This document shows positions 1 through 6,208 of a DNA stretch of 6,219 bases, one piece after another. Numbering within the stretch: the stretch's first letter is position 1; every line of letters begins with the position of its first letter. The notes under the pieces were generated by a model. The model ran no database searches. It had not been told where the DNA came from and saw only the letters and a list, made by a program, of their open reading frames with translations. The stretch spans positions 356 through 6,574 of the forward strand of contig DYCT01000117.1 in assembly GCA_019417975.1 (NCBI GenBank), given 5' to 3'. The DNA is from Bacteroides sp. (GTDB lineage Bacteria; Bacteroidota; Bacteroidia; Bacteroidales; Bacteroidaceae). The position numbers were made by a program, and so were the translations under genes.

Positions 1-1709
1 ATGCTAAACCGGGAGAAGAGTTTATTTTTCGAGAGCGGGCTTTAGGAACGGATGCCATTACAGAAATCTTTCAACGGGTTCACCAACACACAGAGGGGTT
101 TGATAGTGAACAGTTGGCAGATGGAAACTTTGCTCAAGAACAAGTGCCTTTCGCTGGAGAGTTGTATATGGGGCATCTGCGCTATTCTACCACAGGACGG
201 AGTGGGTTGTCTTATATTCATCCCTTTTTACGTCGTAGCAATTGGAGGAGTCGGAATTTGCTCCTTTGCGGTAATTTCAATTTGACGAATGTTGATGAGA
301 TTTTTGCTCAGATTGCCGATGCAGGGCAGCATCCACGCCGATATGCTGATACTTATCTTTTATTGGAACAATTAGGATGCCAATTAGATAAGGAAGTGGA
401 GCATCTTTATCGGCAATGTAAGGCAGAAGGCTTGGTTGGGATGGATTTAACACGAGCCATTGAACAACGGATGGACTTAGTTTCGGTTTTGAAGAAACCA
501 AGTACTTCTTGGGAGGGAGGATATGTGATTTGTGGTATGACCGGTAGTGGTGAAAGTTTTGCAGTACGCGACCCATGGGGCATCCGTACTGCTTTTTGGT
601 ATAAAGATGATGAGGTAATGATTCTGGCATCTGAGCGTCCTGTTATCCAGACAGCCTTGCATGTACCAATCGAAGAAATCCATGAGTTGAAACCCGGTGA
701 AGCTTTATTACTTAGTCAGAATGGTAAATCTCGGTTGGTCTCTATTAATAGGAGTCAAGGGACACACGCTTGCTCTTTTGAGCGGATTTATTTCAGCCGT
801 GGCAGTGATCAGGACATTTATAGGGAACGGAAGCAACTGGGTGAACGGTTGGTGCAGCCTATCTTAAAGGCGGTGGATTACGATATCGAGCATACTGTCT
901 TTTCTTATATTCCTAATACGGCTGAAGTCGCTTTTTATGGAATGCTACAAGGCTTGGATACATATTTGAACCATTTGAAGATGGAACGAATCAAGGCTTT
1001 GGGACAAACAATCGTGCCGGAAGAATTGGAGCGGATTCTGTCTATGCGCATCCGCAGTGAAAAGGTGGCTATCAAAGATATCAAGCTAAGGACTTTTATA
1101 GCCGAAGGGAATAGTCGCAATGATTTGGCGGCTCATGTCTATGATGTGACCTATGGTAGCTTGCAGCCGTTTGTAGACAATTTGGTTATCATTGATGATA
1201 GTATTGTGCGTGGCACTACCTTGTCTCAAAGCATTATGCGTATTCTGGATCGTCTGAATCCAAAACAGATTGTCATTGTTTCTTCTTCTCCGCAGGTGCG
1301 TTATCCCGATTATTACGGCATTGATATGTCAAGCATGGAACAGTTTATCGCTTTCAAGGCTGCTATTGCTCTGCTGATGGAACGAGGAATGAAGGATGTG
1401 ATTGAACGAGTTTATAAGAAAGTGAAGGCTGACAATGAGGGTGCGCAACCTCTTCATACCAATTATATTCAAGAAATATATGCTCCTTTTACCGATGAAG
1501 AAGTTGCGGATAAGATTGCTGTTATGTTGACTCCTGAAAGTATTCGTGCCAATGTAAAGATTGTTTATCAGCCTTTGGAAGGGTTACATAAATCCTGTCC
1601 TCATCATACGGGGGATTGGTATTTCAGTGGAGAATATCCTACGAAGGGAGGATTGCGGTTGTTGAATCGTGCTTTTATTGACTATATCGAAAGATTTTAT
1701 CAGTTTTAA
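1..1709 (+). CDS. purF: PurF-like class II glutamine amidotransferase / phosphoribosyltransferase (amidophosphoribosyltransferase family), 5'-truncated by the window edge
   Basis: The reading frame is open from base 3 to the TAA at 1707-1709 (568 residues). It runs in from upstream, and the TTG at 114 is only an internal codon. From memory, Bacteroides homologues are about 627 residues, so roughly 60 are missing, including the N-terminal catalytic cysteine. Family reaction: PRPP + glutamine to 5-phosphoribosylamine, the first purine step, in the cytosol. The glutaminase domain shows GHLRYSTTG, GNFNLTN (270-290) and FAVRDPWGIR. A phosphoribosyltransferase domain follows, with CSFERIYFSRGSD and the PRPP signature VIIDDSIVRGTT (1185-1220), then YPDYYGIDM. 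The protein is longer than E. coli PurF (505 residues), with insertions in both domains; one is near 957-1064. The PRPP flexible loop (1089-1157) lacks the usual Arg/Lys cluster. Bacteroides genomes usually also encode a shorter PurF-like protein, so whether this one is the main purine enzyme is uncertain. The family assignment is firm; the exact activity is not. Confidence 0.85.
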   Translation, partial: AKPGEEFIFRERALGTDAITEIFQRVHQHTEGFDSEQLADGNFAQEQVPFAGELYMGHLRYSTTGRSGLSYIHPFLRRSNWRSRNLLLCGNFNLTNVDEIFAQIADAGQHPRRYADTYLLLEQLGCQLDKEVEHLYRQCKAEGLVGMDLTRAIEQRMDLVSVLKKPSTSWEGGYVICGMTGSGESFAVRDPWGIRTAFWYKDDEVMILASERPVIQTALHVPIEEIHELKPGEALLLSQNGKSRLVSINRSQGTHACSFERIYFSRGSDQDIYRERKQLGERLVQPILKAVDYDIEHTVFSYIPNTAEVAFYGMLQGLDTYLNHLKMERIKALGQTIVPEELERILSMRIRSEKVAIKDIKLRTFIAEGNSRNDLAAHVYDVTYGSLQPFVDNLVIIDDSIVRGTTLSQSIMRILDRLNPKQIVIVSSSPQVRYPDYYGIDMSSMEQFIAFKAAIALLMERGMKDVIERVYKKVKADNEGAQPLHTNYIQEIYAPFTDEEVADKIAVMLTPESIRANVKIVYQPLEGLHKSCPHHTGDWYFSGEYPTKGGLRLLNRAFIDYIERFYQF

Positions 1710-1726
1710 TGACTAATATATATATA

Positions 1727-1730
1727 GGAG
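1727..1730 (+). promoter_or_regulatory. Shine-Dalgarno-like GGAG that decides the carA start
   Basis: GGAG lies in the 26-nt gap after the purF-like stop, 5 nt before the ATG at 1736. An earlier in-frame ATG at 1709 overlaps the upstream TAA (TAATG), but it would place this motif inside the coding sequence and add nine residues (MTNIYIGEQ) unlike the family N-terminus. Bacteroidales rely only weakly on Shine-Dalgarno pairing, so this is supporting evidence rather than proof. Confidence 0.55.
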
Positions 1731-1735
1731 AGCAG

Positions 1736-2812
1736 ATGAAAAATGTAACATTAATCTTGGAAAACGGTTTTCGCTTTCAAGGTCAATCATTTGGTTATGA
1801 AGGGTCGGTAGAGGGTGAAGTGGTTTTCAATACAGCTATGACTGGCTATCCGGAAAGCTTGACGGATCCTTCTTATGCCGGACAGCTGATGGTGCTGACT
1901 TATCCATTGGTAGGCAATTATGGAGCCCCTCCCTTGAAGATGTCCGATATAGGTCTTCCTCTGTTTACGGAAAGTGAGCGGATTCATGCTTCTGCGTTGA
2001 TTGTAAGCGACTATTCTGAAAGATATTCACATTGGAATGCCGGTGAAAGTCTGGGCGAATGGTTGAAGCGAGAAAAAATTCCAGGTATTACCGGTATTGA
2101 TACTCGGCATCTGACGAAGGTGCTTCGTGAATCGGGAGTGATGAGAGGCAAGATTGTGTTTGATGATGAGGAGTCGGTACCAACTTTTACAGGCGATTAC
2201 GAATCTGTGAACTATGTGTCGCAGACTTCTTGCCATGACGTTATCCGTTATCAGGAGGGGGCTTCCAAGCGAGTGGTATTGTTGGATTGTGGAGTGAAGT
2301 TGAACATTTTGCGCTGTCTGCTTCAGCGAAATGTGTCTGTGGTTCGTGTCCCTTGGGATTATGATTTCACTGGGCTTGACTATGATGGCCTTTTGTTGAG
2401 CAATGGGCCTGGCGACCCGAATCAATGTGAAGTGGCTGTAGAACATATACGCCAAGCCATGAACCGGAATAGTAAACCGATTTTCGGTATTTGCTTAGGC
2501 AATCAGCTGTTGGCAAAGGCCGGAGGAGCGCATATCTACAAGTTGAAATACGGACATCGTAGTCATAACCAACCGGTACGTATGTTGGGAACCAACCGTT
2601 GTTTCATTACTTCTCAGAATCATGGTTTTGCTGTGGATGAACAAACCTTAGGGGCAGATTGGCAACCTTGGTTTGAAAACATGAACGATGGGTCGAATGA
2701 AGGCATTCGGCATCTATCTAAGCCTTGGTTTTCTGTGCAGTTTCATCCGGAGGCAGCTTCTGGTCCGCTTGATACAGAATTTTTGTTTGATAAATTTGTG
2801 AAGCTTTTGTAG
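1736..2812 (+). CDS. carA: Carbamoyl-phosphate synthase small (glutaminase) subunit
   Basis: This subunit hydrolyses glutamine and channels the ammonia to CarB for carbamoyl phosphate synthesis (pyrimidine and arginine pathways). It is 358 residues from ATG 1736, close to the family norm of about 360-380, and starts MKNVTLILENG as expected. The N-terminal small-chain domain (about residues 2-135) carries GEVVFNTAMTGYPESLTDPSY and GITGIDTRHLTK. The class I glutaminase domain (about 179-356) carries NGPGDP (223-228), the nucleophile elbow GICLGNQ with Cys253, the TSQNHGFAVD segment, and FHPE with His337 and Glu339, completing the catalytic triad. The elbow has Asn256 where E. coli CarA and CAD have His. 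The C-terminal part (CFITSQNHGFAV, NDGSNEGI, FSVQFHPE) reads more like the glutaminase domain of eukaryotic CAD than E. coli CarA. It follows the purF-like gene by 26 nt and ends 2 nt before carB, which suggests translational coupling of the two subunits. Confidence 0.97.
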   Translation: MKNVTLILENGFRFQGQSFGYEGSVEGEVVFNTAMTGYPESLTDPSYAGQLMVLTYPLVGNYGAPPLKMSDIGLPLFTESERIHASALIVSDYSERYSHWNAGESLGEWLKREKIPGITGIDTRHLTKVLRESGVMRGKIVFDDEESVPTFTGDYESVNYVSQTSCHDVIRYQEGASKRVVLLDCGVKLNILRCLLQRNVSVVRVPWDYDFTGLDYDGLLLSNGPGDPNQCEVAVEHIRQAMNRNSKPIFGICLGNQLLAKAGGAHIYKLKYGHRSHNQPVRMLGTNRCFITSQNHGFAVDEQTLGADWQPWFENMNDGSNEGIRHLSKPWFSVQFHPEAASGPLDTEFLFDKFVKLL

Positions 2813-2814
2813 AT

Positions 2815-5800
2815 ATGGAGAAATATAAATTGCAGAAAGTACTGCTCTTAGGATCTGGAGCTTTGAAAATAGGTGAAGCCGGTGAGTTCGATTATTCAGG
2901 TTCGCAAGCGTTGAAAGCATTGCGTGAAGAAGGCATTTATACGGTGTTGATTAATCCCAATATCGCTACCGTACAGACTTCCGAAGGAGTGGCCAATCAG
3001 ATTTATTTCTTGCCGGTCACTCCTTTTTTTGTGGAAAAGGTCATTGAAAAAGAACGTCCCGATGGTATTTTACTCTCGTTTGGTGGACAGACGGCTTTAA
3101 ACTGTGGAGTTGAGCTCTATAAGAAAGGTATCTTTGAAAAATTTGCTGTACAGGTTTTGGGTACTCCGGTGCAAGCCATTATGGATACGGAAGACAGGGA
3201 ACTGTTCGTACATAAATTGGATGAAATTGACGTTAAGACCATTCGGAGTCATGCTGCAGATACAGTGGAAGAAGCTAAACGGGCGGCTGAAGCATTGGGT
3301 TATCCGGTTATCCTGCGAGCTGCTTATGCATTGGGTGGATTAGGCAGTGGCTTCTGCGACAATGAAAGCGAGTTGCAGACATTGGCAGAGAAAGCTTTCG
3401 CTTTTTCTTCTCAGGTTTTGGTTGAGAAGAGTCTGCGAGGCTGGAAAGAAATTGAATATGAAGTGGTGCGCGACCGATATGACAACTGTATTACTGTATG
3501 TAACATGGAGAATTTTGACCCTTTGGGTATTCATACCGGTGAGAGCATTGTGGTGGCTCCTTCGCAGACGTTGACCAATCGGGAGTTTCATAAACTCCGT
3601 TCGCTTGCCATCCGTATCATTCGTCACATAGGTATTGTGGGTGAATGCAACGTACAGTATGCGTTAGACCCCGAGAGTGAAGACTATCGGGTGATTGAGG
3701 TAAACGCTCGTTTGAGCCGTTCATCGGCTTTAGCTTCCAAGGCTACCGGATATCCGTTGGCTTTTGTCGCAGCTAAGCTTGGATTGGGATATGGATTGTT
3801 TGAATTGCAGAACTCTGTGACAAAATCGACACCGGCTTTCTTTGAGCCGGCTTTGGACTATGTGGTATGTAAGATGCCGCGATGGGATTTAGGTAAGTTT
3901 CATGGAGTGAGCCGTGAATTGGGTAGCAGCATGAAATCGGTAGGCGAGGTGATGGCCATAGGGCGGACTTTTGAAGAGGCATTTCAAAAGGGGTTGCGCA
4001 TGATAGGACAAGGGATGCACGGTTTCGTACAGAACAAGGAGTTGGATATCGCAGATGTAGACAAGGCGTTGCGTGAGCCTACTGACAGACGGGTGTTTGT
4101 CATCAGTAAAGCGTTGCAGGCCGGATATGATATAGAGCGGATTTATGCAGATACTCGTATCGACCGTTGGTTTCTTTATAAATTACAGCATATCGTTGAT
4201 ACTTCATGCGCATTGGAAAACTATACAATGGAAACATTGCCACCCGATTTGTTACGGAAAGCAAAATGTTTGGGCTTCTCAGATTTTCAGATAGCGAGGG
4301 CTATCGGGCTGGAGGATTTACAGGGTAGTGAAGCTGCCTTGTTGACTGTCCGCGTTTTGAGAAAGAAATATGGCATTTTGCCGGTTGTTAAGCAGATAGA
4401 TACCTTGGCTGGTGAATATCCGGCTCAGACCAATTATCTTTATCTGACATACAACGGTACGGAAAACGATATGTCGGCCGACAAAGCCTTGCCGGGTATT
4501 GTGGTTCTTGGTTCAGGTGCTTATCGCATTGGCTCTTCAGTAGAGTTTGACTGGTGTGGTGTACAGGCACTCCAGACAATTCGCAAAGAGGGTTATCGAA
4601 GTGTGATGATTAACTATAACCCTGAAACCGTTTCAACGGATTATGATATTTGCGACCGTCTTTATTTCGACGAACTGACGTTCGAGCGAGTGATGGATAT
4701 CTTAGAGCTGGAACAGCCCGATGGTGTCATTGTGTCTACCGGTGGACAGATACCTAATAACTTGGCGCTTCGGCTCGATAGTCAGGGGGTAAGGATTTTG
4801 GGGACCAGTGCAGCCAGCATTGATCGGGCTGAAGACCGCGATAAGTTTTCGGCTATGTTGGATAGTATTGGGGTAGACCAACCCCAATGGAGGGCATTGA
4901 CTTCGCTGGAGGATATTCAGGATTTCGTTCGGCAGGTAGGATTCCCGGTATTGGTACGTCCGTCTTATGTGCTTAGTGGAGCTGCGATGAATGTATGTTC
5001 CAACGAAGAAGAATTGGAGCGTTTCTTGACATTAGCCGCTCATGTGTCTAAAAAACATCCTGTTGTGGTGAGTCAATTTATCGAAGAAGCTAAGGAGGTG
5101 GAGATGGATGCTGTGGCTTGCCGTGGAGAGATAGTGGCTTATGCTATCAGTGAACATGTGGAATATGCCGGTGTACATTCCGGTGATGCTACGATTTTGT
5201 TTCCGCCACAGAAACTCTATGTGGAAACGATACGACGGATAAAGCGTATCAGTAGACAGATTGCAAGAGAACTCTCTATCTCTGGTCCTTTCAACATCCA
5301 ATTCTTGGCTCGCGACAACGATATCAAGGTAATCGAATGCAATCTGCGTGCTTCTCGTTCATTCCCTTTTGTCAGTAAAGTGCTGAAAGTAAATTTCATC
5401 GAGTTGGCTACGCGCGTGATGTTGGGATTGGAAGTGAAGAAACCCGACAAGAGCTTGTTCGACATCGACTATGTAGGCATCAAAGCCAGCCAATTCTCGT
5501 TCAATCGTCTGCAAAATGCAGACCCTGTTTTGGGAGTTGATATGGTATCGACAGGCGAAGTGGGTTGTTTAGGTGAAGATGTTTCGTGTGCTTTACTTAA
5601 AGCGATGCTTTCGGTGGGGTATCGTATACCGCAAAAAGGTGTCCTTCTGAGTACAGGGGGAGTTAAGCAAAAAACAACTTTACTCGATGCGGCTCGTACA
5701 TTGCAGCAAAGAGGATACAGATTGTATGCTACAGCCGGTACTTCTGTATTCTTGGCAGAAAACGGAGTGAACAATACGAGGGTATATTGGCCGGATGAGC

Positions 5801-6033
5801 CTCATAGCCCTCAAGCATTGGATTTATTGCATAAGAAAACAGTCGATTTGGTGATTAATATTCCTAAAGATTTGACTCCGTCTGAGCTGAACAATGGATA
5901 CAGGATACGTCGGACAGCTATTGATTTAAATATTCCATTGATAACAAATGCCAGATTAGCTAACGCTTTTATTCAGGCATTTTGCTCTTTGGATATAGAT
6001 GATTTACAGATTACTTCTTGGGGCGAGTATTAA
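2815..6033 (+). CDS. carB: Carbamoyl-phosphate synthase large (synthetase) subunit, CAD-like
   Basis: CarB makes carbamoyl phosphate from bicarbonate, CarA-derived ammonia and two ATP. It is 1072 residues, full length (E. coli about 1073). The first ATP-grasp half (about 1-400, carboxyphosphate) opens with LLLGSGALKIGEAGEFDYSG and has metal ligands Gln281, Glu295 and Asn297. A helical oligomerisation domain spans about 410-555. The second half (about 560-935, carbamate phosphorylation) opens at VVLGSGAYRIGSSVEFDWCG and has Gln829, Glu841 and Asn843 at the same numbers as E. coli. An MGS-like allosteric domain covers about 937-1065. No catalytic residue I checked is missing. Many segments match human CAD rather than E. 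coli: PPDLLRKAKCLGFSD, PAQTNYLYLTY, SYVLSGAAMNV, SRSFPFVSK. Of the ornithine ligands, Glu783 and Asp791 are kept but the Glu892 position is Ala891. The UMP-site Lys993 position is Trp992. ATG 2815 is 2 nt after the carA stop with no clear ribosome site, so coupled translation is likely. Confidence 0.98.
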   Translation: MEKYKLQKVLLLGSGALKIGEAGEFDYSGSQALKALREEGIYTVLINPNIATVQTSEGVANQIYFLPVTPFFVEKVIEKERPDGILLSFGGQTALNCGVELYKKGIFEKFAVQVLGTPVQAIMDTEDRELFVHKLDEIDVKTIRSHAADTVEEAKRAAEALGYPVILRAAYALGGLGSGFCDNESELQTLAEKAFAFSSQVLVEKSLRGWKEIEYEVVRDRYDNCITVCNMENFDPLGIHTGESIVVAPSQTLTNREFHKLRSLAIRIIRHIGIVGECNVQYALDPESEDYRVIEVNARLSRSSALASKATGYPLAFVAAKLGLGYGLFELQNSVTKSTPAFFEPALDYVVCKMPRWDLGKFHGVSRELGSSMKSVGEVMAIGRTFEEAFQKGLRMIGQGMHGFVQNKELDIADVDKALREPTDRRVFVISKALQAGYDIERIYADTRIDRWFLYKLQHIVDTSCALENYTMETLPPDLLRKAKCLGFSDFQIARAIGLEDLQGSEAALLTVRVLRKKYGILPVVKQIDTLAGEYPAQTNYLYLTYNGTENDMSADKALPGIVVLGSGAYRIGSSVEFDWCGVQALQTIRKEGYRSVMINYNPETVSTDYDICDRLYFDELTFERVMDILELEQPDGVIVSTGGQIPNNLALRLDSQGVRILGTSAASIDRAEDRDKFSAMLDSIGVDQPQWRALTSLEDIQDFVRQVGFPVLVRPSYVLSGAAMNVCSNEEELERFLTLAAHVSKKHPVVVSQFIEEAKEVEMDAVACRGEIVAYAISEHVEYAGVHSGDATILFPPQKLYVETIRRIKRISRQIARELSISGPFNIQFLARDNDIKVIECNLRASRSFPFVSKVLKVNFIELATRVMLGLEVKKPDKSLFDIDYVGIKASQFSFNRLQNADPVLGVDMVSTGEVGCLGEDVSCALLKAMLSVGYRIPQKGVLLSTGGVKQKTTLLDAARTLQQRGYRLYATAGTSVFLAENGVNNTRVYWPDEPHSPQALDLLHKKTVDLVINIPKDLTPSELNNGYRIRRTAIDLNIPLITNARLANAFIQAFCSLDIDDLQITSWGEY

Positions 6034-6039
6034 AGTTTG

Positions 6040-6129
6040 ATGATAAATCAGAGTGATAAATCAGTACGATTGCCATTGGATTGTAAAATTCCTGTTAGAA
6101 TCGGCCGAATGAGTCCTTTGCCGTCATAA
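6040..6129 (+). CDS. Possible 29-residue ORF after carB (doubtful)
   Basis: An ATG 6 nt after the carB stop opens a frame of 29 codons ending in TAA at 6127-6129, just before the terminator stem at 6138. The peptide begins MINQSDKSVRLPLDCK and ends GRMSPLPS; it is basic, with one cysteine and no signal peptide or membrane segment. There is no ribosome-binding motif, and two 11-bp repeats lie inside its first codons. I do not recognise it. It fills the space between carB and the terminator in the same operon, but a frame this short is expected by chance. Confidence 0.15.
   Translation: MINQSDKSVRLPLDCKIPVRIGRMSPLPS
6041..6064 (+). repeat. Tandem direct repeat TGATAAATCAG x2
   Basis: TGATAAATCAG occurs at 6041-6051 and again, identically, at 6054-6064, with a 13-nt period and AG between the copies. 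Each copy contains the short inverted repeat TGAT-AA-ATCA. It starts 8 nt after the carB stop. It could be a local tandem duplication, or two half-palindromic sites for a protein; the sequence alone does not distinguish these. Confidence 0.6.
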
Positions 6130-6137
6130 AAGCAAAT

Positions 6138-6170
6138 GGGGGTGTGTCAAAATGCGCACCTCCTTTTTTT
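6138..6170 (+). terminator. Rho-independent terminator of the purF-carA-carB operon
   Basis: The arm GGGGGTGTG (6138-6146) pairs with CGCACCTCC (6155-6163) to give nine pairs, two of them G-T wobbles, around the 8-nt loop TCAAAATG. Seven T residues follow directly (6164-6170). This is the classical intrinsic terminator layout on the + strand, 104 nt after the carB stop, and it probably ends the operon transcript. Confidence 0.85.
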
Positions 6171-6174
6171 ACGC

Positions 6175-6208
6175 ACAAAGCCCCGACTTTCACAAGCTGG
6201 GGCTTTGT
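6175..6208. terminator. Second hairpin, probable backup terminator
   Basis: ACAAAGCCCC (6175-6184) and GGGGCTTTGT (6199-6208) form a perfect 10-bp stem. Three further inner pairs (CTT 6187-6189 with AAG 6194-6196) can close a TCAC tetraloop after a G-T wobble and one mismatch. On the + strand only a weak T-rich stretch follows (TTATT), and on the - strand there is none. It starts 4 nt after the first terminator's T-tract. It may be a fail-safe terminator, an RNA 3'-end stabiliser, or the end signal of a converging gene outside the window. Confidence 0.55.

Noticed and set aside
114..1709. Full gene starting at TTG 114
   Set aside because: The frame is open to the window edge, and the residues before 114 (AKPGEEFIFRERALG) match the family, so the gene is truncated rather than starting there.
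2027..2455. 142-codon minus-strand ORF opposite carA
   Set aside because: It lies wholly inside carA, shows no recognisable family, and its composition is that expected of a reverse-strand shadow.
3832..3855. CCGGCT/AGCCGG hairpin and repeated CCGGCTTT inside carB
   Set aside because: Short, fully coding (TPAFFEPAL), and with no regulatory context; explained by protein sequence.
4867..4888. Perfect 8-bp inverted repeat ATTGGGGT/ACCCCAAT with a 6-nt loop inside carB
   Set aside because: It encodes the conserved IGVDQPQ segment and has no T-tract after it; most likely a coincidence of codon choice.
6101..6108. 8-bp palindrome TCGGCCGA in the 3' spacer
   Set aside because: A single 8-bp palindrome is weak evidence for an operator, and no partner site was seen.
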